Positions 24,301 to 35,800 of a stretch of 64,000 bases of DNA are shown here, in pieces. Every line of letters begins with the position of its first letter. Position 1 is the first letter of the stretch. Source of the stretch: Dissophora ornata (Eukaryota > Mortierellomycota > Mortierellomycetes > Mortierellales > Mortierellaceae); the NCBI GenBank assembly GCA_025201705.1, contig MU616597.1, positions 24,919 through 88,918 of the forward strand, in the 5' to 3' direction. The notes beneath the pieces were generated by a model that saw nothing but the letters and a program-made list of their open reading frames with translations, did no database searches and was not told the origin of the DNA. The translations under genes and the position numbers were made by a program.

Positions 24301-26693
24301 AGGGTCGCACGATCATTATGGCTACTCATCAGGTTCAATTGACATTGAATGCCGCCAGTCTTGTTCTTGTCTTGAACAAGGGTGAGGTTCTCGGCTGCGG
24401 TACCCCTGAAGAGGTCATCCGCTACCAGTGGGTTGACAATGTCACCCTCGTGGCCTCTGTCTCGGATGCGAGCAGTGAGGTTAGCACACTGAACGGCGAG
24501 GACAAAGACAAGGCTAAGAAGGACAAAGAGAAGAAAAAGGAGAAGGTTAGCGTCAGGCTTACGGAGGAAGAGAAGAAAGTTGAGGGTGCTGTCGCATGGA
24601 GGATCTATAGGACCTATCTCGTTGCCTCGGGTGGTGCCATTTTCTGGTCCGGTCTTGTCCTCCTGTTCTTTGTCCGCGAGTTTGTCGATATTGGCCAGAA
24701 CGCCTGGCTAGCGACTTGGGCTAACAAGATGGCTGAGACTACTGGCTCATTTGTGATCAAATCGTTCCAGAGCGCCGCTCCTGAATCACTTGCCCTGTCG
24801 GTCTACACTGCCTTCTCTCCCATGGACGACTCCGAGTATAGCACCCTGACTGCTTCGATGTTTGGAGATTATGCACCGGGGAAGGTCAATGTCGACTTTT
24901 ATCTCGGCGTCTACATTCTGCTGAGCTTGGCATCAATGATCTTCGGTGCCATTACGAACTTCTATGTCATCCACGGAGGTCTGGCTGCATCCCGCACACT
25001 TCACCAACAGCTTCTTCACAAGATCACCCGCGCCAAGGTCCGTTTCTTTGACACGACTCCTATTGGTCGTATCGTCAATCGCTTCAGTTCCGATATGTCG
25101 ACGATCGACGATGAAGTCAGCTCCAACTTACAACAGCTCTTCTCATGTGTCGTGACGATCGTCGGTATCATCTTCATCATCTCGTTCAACATGCCCGTCT
25201 TCATGATCGCCGCAGTCTTCATTGTGGTCATCTATGTCTTCATTGCTGCTTTCTACGTGCCCATCTCTCGCGATCTCAAGCGTTTAAATTCGAACTCAAA
25301 GTCCCCAATTCTGAACCATTTCAACGAAACCTTGAGCGGTATCGCCACTATCCGTGCCTACGGATTCGAGAAACGGTTCCAGTCCAAGAACTTGGTCAAT
25401 CTCGACGATAACAACCGCACATTCTTCCTGCTGTGGTCGGCTAACCGTTGGCTGCACTGGCGTGTCGATATTGCGGGCGCCTTCGTCGCATTCATTACCG
25501 GAATCTTGGTCCTGCAGAACTGGGGAAAGATTGCTCCTGGATGGGCTGCACTGAGTCTGACTTACTCGCTCATGTTCACGGGAACTATCGTGTGGGTCAT
25601 TCGTATCTACACTATGAATGAGATGAACTTGAACTCTGTCGAGCGTGTGGTCGAGTACATGGACTTAGAAGAGGAACCCCCAAATATCATTGAGGGATCC
25701 CGTCCTCCAGCCTCGTGGCCCCATGCTGGTGAGATTGTGGTCGAGAACTTGACGATGAGGTACGCTCCGGATACTCCTGAGGTGATCAAGGATATCTCGT
25801 TCTCGATTAAGGCCGGCGAGAAGGTCGGTGTTGTCGGCCGTACCGGTTCTGGTAAATCGACGTTGGCGATCAGTTTGTTCCGTTTCATGGACCCTGCCAA
25901 AGGGACGATCAAGATCGATGGCATCGATATTTGCAAGATCGGCCTTCAGGACCTTCGATCGAATTTGACCATCATTCCTCAGGACCCTATTCTCTTCAAG
26001 GGCACACTTCGTTCCAATTTGGATCCATTCGGCGAACGCGAGGACAGAGAGTTGTGGGAGGCCTTGCGACGCAGTCATCTCATCCCTGAGAACAAGCCCC
26101 TCGGGTCGTCTGCTACCAGCAATTGCAACAGCCTCGAAATTACTCCCACTGCTTCAGCTGCTTCAACCTCAACAGGCGAAGAGATCACTGTTACCGGCTC
26201 CAGTAGCACAGACGGCAAATCAATTGCAGCCTCGGTCAAAGGCAAAGAAACTGCTCCAGAGATCGTCGACGCCTCCAAGATCTCGCTCGATACCCCAGTC
26301 AAAGAGAACGGTTCCAACTTCTCTCAAGGCCAGCGTCAACTCATCGCGCTTGCGCGTGCTCTGGTCCGTCAACCCAAGATTATCGTCATGGACGAGGCCA
26401 CAGCTAGTGTAGACTTTGAGACGGACCTGAAGATCCAGACGACGATTCGGGAGGAGATGGCGGATGCGACGATTGTCACGATCGCGCATCGCATTAGAAC
26501 GATTGCAGACTTTGATAGAGTGCTGGTGATGAACGCGGGTGAAATTGTAGAGTTCGATAAGCCCTATACGTTGATGCAACGGGACGACAGTCTGTTCCGG
26601 TCCATGTGCGAGCGGTCATCTGAGTTTGATGCACTGTTGGCAATTGCGGAGGCAAAGGAGCAAAAGGACAGCGAGGCCGCTGCTAGTCGTTGA
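21392..26693 (+). CDS. ABCC (MRP/Ycf1-type) ABC transporter, 4 exons, 1665 aa
   Basis: Exons 21392-21408 (17 nt), 21517-22356, 22462-22862, 22954-26693. The order is an N-terminal hydrophobic region, TMD1, NBD1, TMD2, NBD2, as in full-length ABCC pumps that export glutathione conjugates, metals or drugs, often into the vacuole. NBD1: Walker A GPTGSGKS at about 717, signature LSGGQ at about 820, Walker B LLLDDCLSAVD, with Asp where most ABC proteins have the catalytic Glu; that is the usual degenerate first site of ABCC. NBD2: Walker A GRTGSGKST at about 1380, signature FSQGQRQ near 1540, Walker B IIVMDEATASVD with the Glu present. The linker before TMD2 is very Lys-rich. NBD2 holds an extra Ser/Thr-rich segment of about 60-70 residues before its signature (about 1466-1538). 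The substrate is not readable. AATAAA lies at 26705; the calcineurin B gene converges 90 bp away. Confidence 0.95.
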
Positions 26694-26704
26694 AAAGAAT
26701 ACCG

Positions 26705-26710
26705 AATAAA
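26705..26710 (+). terminator. Polyadenylation signal AATAAA of the ABC transporter
   Basis: Exact AATAAA 12 bases after the ABC transporter stop, inside the 90-bp gap to the convergent calcineurin B gene. Confidence 0.5.
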
Positions 26711-26783
26711 TCAAAACATGTTGCGACGTACAAAACACATTGATGCTTGCTTGTCCGGGTAAATGCATTTTTAATTTCTTGAT

Positions 26784-27723
26784 CTAAAAACTCTCCAAGG
26801 TCATTTGTTTTGCGATATCTGTGTTCTCAACCGCTCCGCAAAACTCCTCAAACGAGATCTTGCCGTCCATGTCCCTGTCTGCCTCCATGATCGTCTTGTC
26901 GACAATCTGCTGCAGCTGGTTATCCTTCAGATTCGATCCGACCATCATCTTGAGTACCAGGAACAGCTCGCCGTTCGAAATGAACCCGTCCCTGTCCATA
27001 TCGTAAACCTTGAAAGCGACTGTTCCAACAGCGAGATGACACATGAGTAGCAAAAAAGATAAAGGCGAAGTATTAGAAAAAAATTTGGATATTTGCATCG
27101 CCACAACACCCCTCAGGTTACTCAAAAGCACGACTCAAAACACCAAAGCAGGATAAAGAAAAGCAGGCAAAGGACAAAGCACAACATACATCGCAGCTTT
27201 TCTACTTTGTTGCCCTTATTGCTAAAGGCACTCAATCCTGCGATAAACTCTTTAAAATCGACATCGCCACCACCGTCCTCGTCCATGATAGCGATCAGAC
27301 GAGAAGCCAGTGGGTTAGTCGCAATCTGAGGGATCGCCAGGAACTCGTCCTTGTCAATCGACCCAGACCCGTCCTTGTCCAGCTTCATGAAGCGTTTGTA
27401 CAGCCTTTGAATCTCCTCGGCAGAGACTGGTGGTTGAAAAACAATGGAGTGGTTAGAGAAGCCTCTTTCAACAAGGACATCTTTACATGGTGTTCGTGAG
27501 AAGAATAAAAGAAACAAGGGTGGTATCTGCGCACATGGTTCTAGTCTGAGTGCATTTTTAGCGACAGCCGCCGGTTGAAACGACGGACTCTTGACTGTGC
27601 ACTTGAAAGAGTACGCTAGCAGGGTGTCTGTCTTGTCTCCCATGGGCGATGCTTGCAAATGAGTTGCTTACAGTTGGACTCCCTGACCATCTCCTCGAGG
27701 GGCTGAGATACACCTTGACCCAT
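26784..27723 (-). CDS. CNB1: Calcineurin regulatory subunit B, 3 exons, 174 aa
   Basis: Exons 27723-27672, 27426-27190, 27019-26784; junction codons are both TTC (Phe18, Phe97). The protein begins MGQ, so Gly2 is available for N-myristoylation. Four EF-hand loops are complete: 34-45 ([12 protein letters not shown]), 66-77 ([12 protein letters not shown]), 103-114 ([12 protein letters not shown]) and 144-155 ([12 protein letters not shown]), each with Asp at position 1 and Glu at position 12. Length and sequence fit the fungal CnaB/Cnb1 family closely. It binds Ca2+ and the catalytic A subunit of the phosphatase, which acts on Crz1-type transcription factors in stress, ion balance and hyphal growth. 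No catalytic subunit lies in this window. It is tail-to-tail with the ABC transporter and in tandem with the acetyl-CoA transporter. Confidence 0.97.
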
Positions 27724-27962
27724 TTTTTCTAATCGTCTCTCGTTGGTATCGAGGTATTGTAGGCTTTGCTTATATGTCGCTACTAGTTCTTGTAGTGTCG
27801 TATGCTGTCGTCGCTCGGGATGCTGTAGGGGAGAGGATGAATGGAGGGTAATGAAAAAGAAAGTGGAGGGCTACATGTGTTGCTCTCGTGGTGCATCACC
27901 CTAAAAATACGATAGTATTTTATACGAGGACGTGACGTGCGTGCCTGGAGTAACAGAGTTTG

Positions 27963-27968
27963 TTTATT
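27963..27968 (-). terminator. Polyadenylation signal AATAAA of the acetyl-CoA transporter gene
   Basis: TTTATT on the plus strand, 11 bases beyond the stop codon, so AATAAA on the coding strand. Confidence 0.45.
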
Positions 27969-27978
27969 GTCTGAACGA

Positions 27979-30199
27979 TTAGCTTTCTTCCTTTGGGAGT
28001 TTCCACAGCTTTGGGTTCAGGGCTAGAATCCGGTCGCAGAGCGTCGCGTATATCGAGACAATAAAAAGAATGTCAGCCCCTGGGCAGTCTACAAACTCCG
28101 ACACGATGTGATCATGAAAAGGCATAAAAAACGAACATACATTCTAGATACCGGATTGTCGGCGCGATGTAGAGCACCAGCAGCATGGCCCCAACCGTGA
28201 CACACGCCGTACTCGTGTAGTAATACCCATCCTGATGAATTAAGCAGTCGCCTTCGAGATCCTGGCACAGCGCTTTGCCAGACTCTGTTACGCATGAGAA
28301 TACTGGAAAAAGAACCATGATTAGTCACTGCAAGTCCCAACTGACCCTTGAATCTAATACTGTCAATGCATCATGTACCTTCGCCGTCTTGATTCAGCAG
28401 AGAACAGCTTGAGATTGTAAAGTGATCAACCGCCTTAAGCACAAAGAATCGTGGCCACGTTCCTCCGAAATTGCTTAATGTATTCAGGAGCTGGGTCATG
28501 AAGGAATCAAGGAATATGCGTTATTCATCTCCACTTTCAACAGAACACCGAGTGTAAATAAGACTTGCAGATACCTACAGTCATATATGTCCCTCCGATT
28601 ACAGGGTCTGCGATCACTGTCATAAAGGCCCCCATGCTCACAAAGGCGACCGTACTAAAATTCATCCACCAAAATAACAAGATATGCTCGATGCGTTAAC
28701 CGAGATCAAATCATAGGTGCAGAGCAATGTGGGTATCCAGCGGAGCAAATTGATATGTGTAGTTTTACCTTGTGAATGATGTTGCTACTGTTGTAGCAAG
28801 CACCATGTAGAAGTATGTTGAGGTGACAACACCATCCTCCGGGAATGATGCCACAATGAGCATAGCCACAACGCAACACACCAAGTGCGCAAAGAATGCA
28901 AACAACCACTAATCCAAAACAAGAAATAAAAAAGTCAGTGTCCACACTTCTCATTCCCTGTGCGCAGATTTAAAAGTTCTAGACTTACAGGCTTAAGTGG
29001 CCGCTGTCCAGAACTCCACCGCACGGCATAGTATCCAAAGACGATCTGAAACGGGAAATCGATCAATACCGCCAACGCCAAATCCTCCTTGCTAAACCCC
29101 TTCTCCAGCAACTTGAGTGCTGTCACTGCTCCATTCGCAATAAATCCGATTTTGGCCGTCAACAGCACAATCATGAATGACTTCATATGCGGCAGTCGAA
29201 TGATTCTCAAAATGATCTTGTATACGGACTTGATGCCAATCTCGCCCTGGTCCGTCTGCGGCCGCTCCTCCTTTTTAAGGAAAACGAGGCAGAGCGTGAT
29301 AGCAAAGTACATCATTGACCAGAATTTGAGATATCCTCCTAGAGGCACCAGTCCAACATCCTGTGGAATTGCACGGAAGTACTTGTTGCTGAATTCTGGA
29401 GAGTTGAATGCCAAAAAGACTGTGAATGACAGAAAGTAGCCCGAGTTGAGTCCGATTGTCTGAGCAGTTGACGCATACGAGACATTATCCTTCGACAACA
29501 GCGTCAAGGCCCATCCGTCAACCGCAATATCCTGTGTTGCCGAGAAAAAGATCAGCACAAAGAACACGGCCGTAAGTGTCCCGACTGCGATTTGGTCCTG
29601 ACTCATCCAGTGGTCGATATTGACTCCAAGCCATAGAAACATGAATCCTGTCAAGAGCTGAATGGGCACGATCCAAGATTTGCGACGGCCCAGGTCCTTG
29701 CTATAGACGGTGTCGACGATTGGTGACCAAAGGAACTTCATGCTGTAAGGATAGTGAGCAAGAGAGAAGATACCGATCTGCGAGTAGCTCATCTTGGACT
29801 TCAGCAGGAAGGGAATACTGCCAAAGGCCAGCCCTATGGGTACACCCTGGAGAAGATCTGTGTTGTATTTGAACAAACAAACAAAAAAACTATTAATATG
29901 GAACATATACTAAGGAGCATACATTGACATTGTCATTATCTTTTCTCGAAACTCGATTTGACGTCAAGATGAGGGAAATTCTTACAAAGAACGACAAGGA
30001 GAGCAAAGTTCCAACTGTCCTTAACAGATATGGGTATCGGGGGCGTGAGCACCGCCTCTTTGTCGTCCATTGAAAATGATGTATGAAGGGGTGAGCGCTC
30101 CTCTGGCGTGGGTGGAGGTGATCCTCTCCTGGTCAGCATCAGTTCCTCGCGCTCCTCATCGACCAGGAAGTTGTCGCCTCTCGCCTTGCGCGCAAACAT
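27979..30199 (-). CDS. Acetyl-CoA transporter (SLC33A1/AT-1 family), 7 exons, 557 aa
   Basis: Exons 30199-29986, 29857-28989, 28908-28769, 28654-28579, 28490-28379, 28302-28141, 28079-27979. After a polar 60-residue N-terminus the protein is polytopic, with family signatures in order: YLLQGVPIGLAFGSIPFLL, SATQDIAVDGWALTLLS, GYFLSF, then FKxLEKG-like helices, DPVIGGTYMTLLNTLSNFGG (encoded across the exon 4/5 junction) and a Cys-containing loop ending in DGYYYTSTACV. These match the AT-1/acetyl-CoA transporter branch of the major facilitator superfamily (PF13000-type), which moves acetyl-CoA into the ER or Golgi lumen for acetylation of proteins or glycans. Length is normal (human about 550). 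The ATG at 30199 was chosen as the first in frame after the last plausible splice acceptor; a short upstream exon cannot be excluded. Confidence 0.92.
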
Positions 30200-31059
30200 G
30201 AAGTAAAGACTTGTGTGCCCTGAAAATTGGCAGTTAATAAAAGCGAGACTGGCCACTGGAGCAATGACACGAACCATTGAGGTCATCTTTACCTTTTTGG
30301 AGAGAGTGATTCCACCTGCAGTTTCAGAGAGCAATGAAGATGGATGGGTCTGATGTGGGATGTGGAGCGAAGAGATGGAAAGCGCGCGGAAAAAGAAGCA
30401 GACGCAGAAGTAGATGAAAGGCTGTTTCTGTTCTGATTCGAGGTCAGTTGGACAATCCGCGGCTGGAAAATCCGAAGCTGGACGACTGTATTAGTGCGTG
30501 TTGGGAAAGCGTATCTTGCTCAGAGCACTGCAGCCACGAGATGAGCGCTAGCGATGGAGGGAGGAAAGTAGAAGAAGAGATGGAGCGAGGACAGCAATTC
30601 AGGAACCGAAATAAAGCAATGCAAAGGCGATGCATACGACTTTTGTGCGGGCGTGCTCTGCCTTCCTGCTGCCAACAGCCCTTGGATGTGGTCTATGATC
30701 AATTCGCAGCATGTGTTTGCGTGTGTCCAGTCCAACGGCGTGTGCCCCGGAGATGCGCGAGAGCAATTGCCACAAGCAATCACCAAACGCCCAGAAGGGA
30801 AAGACAGAAGAGAGACACAGGACTTCAACATCCCTCGAGCATCAGACACGCTTCCAGATTCCACAGCCAGCGGATTAACGCCGCCTTGCTGTGGGGATCC
30901 ATGCAGGCAGGTGCTACATAACAACGACACCAGCTCGTCAGGTGTATTGATGATGAATTTTTCATCGCCATTTTTCACAAGTAACCGGGAATTGGCTTAA
31001 GACCCAGCATGGTAACCATCGGGATTCTCGTAGTCGTTGCTCTTGATCTCTTCAAAAAA
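30200..31059. other. Intergenic stretch, no gene seen
   Basis: Upstream region of the acetyl-CoA transporter. Open frames of about 150 codons occur on both strands over the same bases (30448-30978) and show no domain; I treat them as chance. Confidence 0.5.
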
Positions 31060-31400
31060 TCCAAGGTGACCAACGTTTGTGGTGCTTCTGCTTGGGCTTC
31101 CGTCTGTTTTTTTGACCTCTATTAAAAAGACTAACGGAGCGCAGTTACCAGACCACCTCGCCCTATACCCTGGGCAACACGTTGAGCTGGCTAAGAGCCT
31201 GATAGAGTCCTAGAGTAATCCCAATTGTAGCAGACTAGATGTAGATAGCCCTAATACTCCCTGCCCTGCAATATATAAACATCCCTATACCAACCAAACG
31301 ACAACTAAGAATGATGTCTCAAGGGACACGGCTTTTACATGCGGGCATTTGTCGCCATCCAGCTTTACGCGTTTATTCAGCCTTGTCAGCGCGAATGGTA
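31060..31400 (+). repeat. Diverged direct repeat, copy A
   Basis: Aligns by eye with copy B at about 32430-32800 in the same orientation. Shared landmarks in order: TTGGGCTTC, GACCTCT followed by A-rich sequence, TTACCAGACCAC, CCTGGGCA, TGAGCTGGC, AGAGCCTG, AGAATGAT and ATTCAGCC. Identity looks like roughly 60-70 percent with indels. The two copies flank a 1-kb interval holding a minisatellite and may be the ends of an old non-autonomous mobile element. Confidence 0.6.
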
Positions 31401-31845
31401 ATATCGGGCGGATGAATGTCATCAATCAAGATTCATTGGAGACAATGTGCTCTGTGTGCTACCCTTCGCGCGCCTCATGCGTCTATGCTCACCAACAAAC
31501 AAATTGCATTTTTTTGTCGATCTGTTTTTTTTTTTTTTTTGGGGGGTCTAAACTGTAATTCAGTTAAACAATTGCCGAGCATTGCGATAACGAAAAACGC
31601 AAGAACGCGTGTATACTCTCGAAGCAAGTCGTAGAGGAATGCGCAAGGAGTCTTTCTCACGCACTTGCCACCGCATGTCGCCACAGTCACCGCCCACCAA
31701 TTGTGTGGGGAAAGAAAAAACGGCTGATTGCACAGCACATTTCAAAATCGATCAAATCGATCGGGTTTTCGCGTCTCTCTTTTTCTTCACTCTTCTCCCT
31801 TTTAGCGATAGCTTCCTCCAGGACTCCCAGGCGCAGGAGAACGCG

Positions 31846-31869
31846 GACGAGGTCCTCTGAACGAGGTAA
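31846..31869 (+). repeat. Perfect 24-bp direct repeat, copy 1
   Basis: Starts GACGAGGTCCTC and ends GAACGAGGTAA; identical to 31939-31962, 93 bp further on. Sequence on either side differs. Confidence 0.9.
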
Positions 31870-31938
31870 GAAATTTTTTTTTCGCAAACTCGGTCATTCC
31901 TCTCATTCCTTCGTTCCTTCATTGCGGCCCTTCAAAAC

Positions 31939-31962
31939 GACGAGGTCCTCTGAACGAGGTAA
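31939..31962 (+). repeat. Perfect 24-bp direct repeat, copy 2
   Basis: Identical to 31846-31869. The GAGGT core recurs in the degenerate units that follow from 32090. Confidence 0.9.
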
Positions 31963-32079
31963 CAACTTGCCATTTGCAATTTGCCGTCATTTCCTTTCAT
32001 TGCGAATGTGCCATTTCACAAGCTAACACCTTTTCACTCATTCTCTGCCGGTAGATTCTAGGGACCTCGACACTCCTGC

Positions 32080-32490
32080 GAGGCTCAAGAAGAGGTGTTT
32101 TTGTTGTTGTTGTGTTTTGACCTCTATAAACACTCAAGATAAAAACAAAGAGGTGGTCTCTTAGAGGCTTTCGTGATCTATGGTCTTCTCACGACCTCTT
32201 TAAAAACTCGAGAGGAAGAACCACGAGGTGTTCTCTGATGGGCCTCGTGCTCATCGGCTTCCTCTTCACCTCGTTATCAACCCAAGACGGTGGCCAACAG
32301 GATTTTCTTTTGGGCTTCGGCTCGTTTCTCTTGGCCTGTTTAAAAACAACTCAAGATGATAACATTGAGGTTTTTCTATGCTTCGGCAGCGTTTCTTAAC
32401 CTCCAACAGAAAAAAAGAAGAAACAAGAGGTGTTTTTGTTTGGGCTTCGGTCGTATTTTTTGTCCTCTAAAAAAACTCAAGGACCAACGG
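32080..32490 (+). repeat. Degenerate minisatellite, about six units of 58-76 bp
   Basis: Successive units begin GAGGTGTTT or a variant near 32090, 32151, 32225, 32300, 32366 and 32427. Common unit parts: GAGGTG(T), a GGGCTTCGG-like middle, then GACCTCT followed by AAAAACTCAAGA and an A/C-rich end. One further unit is fused to the start of copy A (31060-31135) and the last runs into copy B. Units differ from each other at many positions, so the array is old. Confidence 0.7.
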
Positions 32491-32800
32491 GGTGCGATTT
32501 ACCAGACCACGTCCTCGTCGTGCATCCTGGGCAGCTCAGTGAGCTGGCAGAGAGCCTGGTAGTAATCCTGGGAGTAATCCTGGGAGTAGTCCTGATAGTG
32601 GTCCTGATAGTAGAAGATTTGAGGTAAATAGCTCTATTCCTTGTAAATAAGACACTCCTTTACCCACCAAGATGAATGTCGAGAATGATACGTCAGAGGG
32701 ATGCAGATACCGATAGGGCTTTATTTCTTGACTTGCGTTACCATTCAGCCGTTGAATGAGTGAATCGCACGTTCATTTGTTTTGCGCGCCTCTCAACAGT
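32430..32800 (+). repeat. Diverged direct repeat, copy B
   Basis: Partner of copy A (31060-31400). It adds a local triplication of a TAATCCTGGGAG/TAGTCCTGATAG motif at about 32564-32610 that copy A lacks, and it reaches to within 100 bp of the 3' end of the Kelch/BTB gene; TTTATT at 32720-32725 could serve as that gene's AATAAA. Confidence 0.6.
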
Positions 32801-32897
32801 TGTCATTCAATATTTAATAGGCTGGTTCATTTTTTTTTCATTTTTGTCAATGTGTGTGTATACAGCTATGTTGTCTTTCTCTATGTACTATTTCTTT

Positions 32898-35800
32898 TTA
32901 GAACCCGGCACTCCTCATCAGCTCGGCACCGCTCTTCACCGGCTTTGGCGGTTTCATCTTCTTCAACATCCCTTTCTTCTTTTCTTTTTCACTGCTCGAG
33001 CTCTTCACACTCGCCGCCTTGCCGCTGTTGCTGCCGCTTCCCACCGACATTTGCGATGACACCGTCTCCGCCGTGGACTCGGTCGTCATATGGCTGCTCG
33101 GGTATCCGCTCTTCATAGATTTGCTGCTATTAGTTGGAGTCATTCCATAGTCGGGGCCTCCCATCTGTTGCTGCTGCTGTTGCTTCATAATGAACCGCTG
33201 TTGCTGTTGCTGTTGCAGTTGTTGCTGCATCATAATCTCATCATCCCTCAATCGCTGTTGTCCCATCAAAAACTGTTGCTGACGCAAGTACTCCTGGTGC
33301 TGTTGCTGGTCGATGTCAAACTGCATTTGCATCTGCATCTGCATCTGAAGTCGACGCTTAGCCTGCTGCGCCCGAAGGTCATTGCCCCCTGCACTGGAAT
33401 ACATCGAAGCGCCGTCGTCATCAAGGCCATAGACGCTTGATGCGCCGTCGCCGCCTGGACCGCCGCGCGCGTATCCGCTTTGCTGATGAGAAGAGATCAA
33501 CCCCATTTGCTGGACTGCGGAAAGTGGCGAGGAGTATGTTTGATGTGTCTGGAAGTGTTGCTGAGATGAGCCGCGAACCGGACCCTGCGGAGGCAACTGG
33601 CTGCTCTCATACGTGGAAGCTAAGGAGGCGGCGTTGCTAAATGACATGGGTTGGCTTACGAATGCCGAGGCATGGTTGTTGGTGATCTGCGTGTGCGGCG
33701 AGCGCATCTTGTTGCGTTGCTGCTGAGACTCGGGGGAGGACATATATACGGCATCTTGCTGTTGCTGATCATTTGACGCCAATGAAGCGTCAGGATTGTA
33801 CTGTTGCTGGAGACTGTCGCCCATCATACCGCCGTCTGTGCTCACGCTGTCTCGCGACTGATGCCATGGCCCACGTCTCTTCTCTGGTGGAACTGGTGGT
33901 CGACTTGAGGGCGGCGGCACCTTGTTACTATAGTTCCTGCTCAATCCGCTATCGAGAATGTAAGCCTGCGAGGAGATTCTCTTCCGCGTCGTGGGGGGAG
34001 GTGGCGGTGGTGGTGACAATGAATCGGCCCCAGACGTCAAGCCAGCATTTTGAGAGGACACTCTTGAGCCCTTGGCATGAGATGGAGGGGCGTTCATGGC
34101 CAAGCCCACAGCTCTTGCTTGAAGACCAAGCTCCCCTGCGATCAGCGCTGAGCTGTAGATTCGGATCGGGTTCACCACAACGCCTTGGTGCAACACGTCC
34201 ATACTCAGTGCATGTAGGCCGTTGAGCTGGTACCGCCGAGCTAGGATAAGCAAGTAGTCAGCGATACCTGGAGTGATCGGTGTGTTCTGAGGCAGTGCCC
34301 CTGTGTAGAGATAGTGCAGGAAGATTGGGATGACTTCGTCGGGGACGGGCATGACAAGGATAAGTGGCGTGACGTAAGGGGGCGACAGGAGCATCGTCGA
34401 AAACGCCGGCCAGCGGGCTGCTAGAACAGTGGAGTTGGCATCAAAAAGTGTACCGGTAGCAGACGCAACGTGCATGTCGTTCAGTCCCGATTGCATAAGC
34501 AAGTCATTGCCCAAATCCTGCGCTGTGGGGAGGAAGGAGGGAACAGGTCGCTCGTAAAATCCGTATGCTTGCAGATTGATCATCATAATATGGTTGTGGT
34601 GCTGGATTCTACTCGAATAGTCCACCTCCGAGTTTGAGTCCCTGTGCCCAAAGACCAACAACGTGCCTGTGGCTGGGTGAAGAAGAGTTCTGTTCCATGA
34701 GCCGGTTTGGAGGATCGTATCGGTATCGAGTCTCTCCCACTTGTCCAATGGAAGGTTGTAGGCATATACGGCCATGGTAGGAGCCTTGCCCGAGATGATC
34801 AATGTTCCTGTGAGGATTAATTGGTTCTGGTAAACGTGTCCCTGAGGAAACCGCAGACCCGCCGGCAACTCATGACCTCTTCTCTCGAGCGCATGCGACT
34901 TGTCCGCCAATGTGAACGCCGGTGCGCTTGCTGGAGACCGAGCATATTGTGGAGTAATGACTTTGAGTTCCCGTTGCAAATTTTGAAAGTTGTAGTTGGA
35001 GTATAGGTAGATCGACGGCATGTCCTTGCCGGCTTTGAACGCTGGTGTCAGCTCTCCACTTTTCAGTCGTTCTGAAGTCTTCCTGGCGCCACTTTGCACA
35101 GCCTCCCTCGAGCTCTCCATCTCGGACTTTGTAGATTGAGAAGATGCGACGGAGCTGGGCGCTGAGATCAATCCGCTAAGAACCTGAGAGATGCTAGCCA
35201 TGGCATCGATCGGACCGGACTCGGTTGCAGGCCACGAGAGGTTAGAGGAGATTTGAGGCAAGGACGCGCTCACCGATGGGAACGAATGTGACGAAGGTGT
35301 GGGCTCGCTTGAGGACTGTAAACTGGGACCAGTGGCAGCAATCGTTCTGTATGATCCACACTGGCCAATATTCTTGATCGATGCAACCCATTCCCAGGTG
35401 TGGAGGTCGAGCACGCAGGCATCCTGGACATATGCCTTGACCGTGTCTGTGCCACCAATCACTACTAGGTAGTGATCAAGGATAGTCGCCAAATGTGCCC
35501 AACGCGCTCTCGGCCTGTGCTCATTGTGGGCTGGGTGTTTCTGTTGCCAGCGTTGCGTGACAATGTCATACACATGCAGGTCATCCAGCGCCCCCAATTG
35601 CCCACTTTGATCGCCTTCGTTGTCGCTGTCCTCACCGCCCTTGTTTGCCTGCACAGGCCCCATTCCGCCAAAGAGGATGAGCGAGGTACCGTAAGCATTA
35701 AGAGTGTGAAAGTACCGAGGACGGGGCATTGAGAGGGCTTCAGATAAAGAGCTGGTAATGCTGTTGACAGGATCTGTCGTGAGCGAGAGCGAAAAGAGGG

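Larger units (their letters stand above)
31401..32079. other. Interval between the direct repeats, no gene seen
   Basis: Contains a T16G6 run (31525-31546), a perfect 24-bp repeat pair (31846 and 31939) and overlapping frames without domains. Confidence 0.5.

Noticed and set aside
30448..30978. 157- and 152-codon frames on opposite strands
   Set aside because: Mutual antisense frames in an intergenic region with no recognisable content; at most one could be real and nothing favours either.
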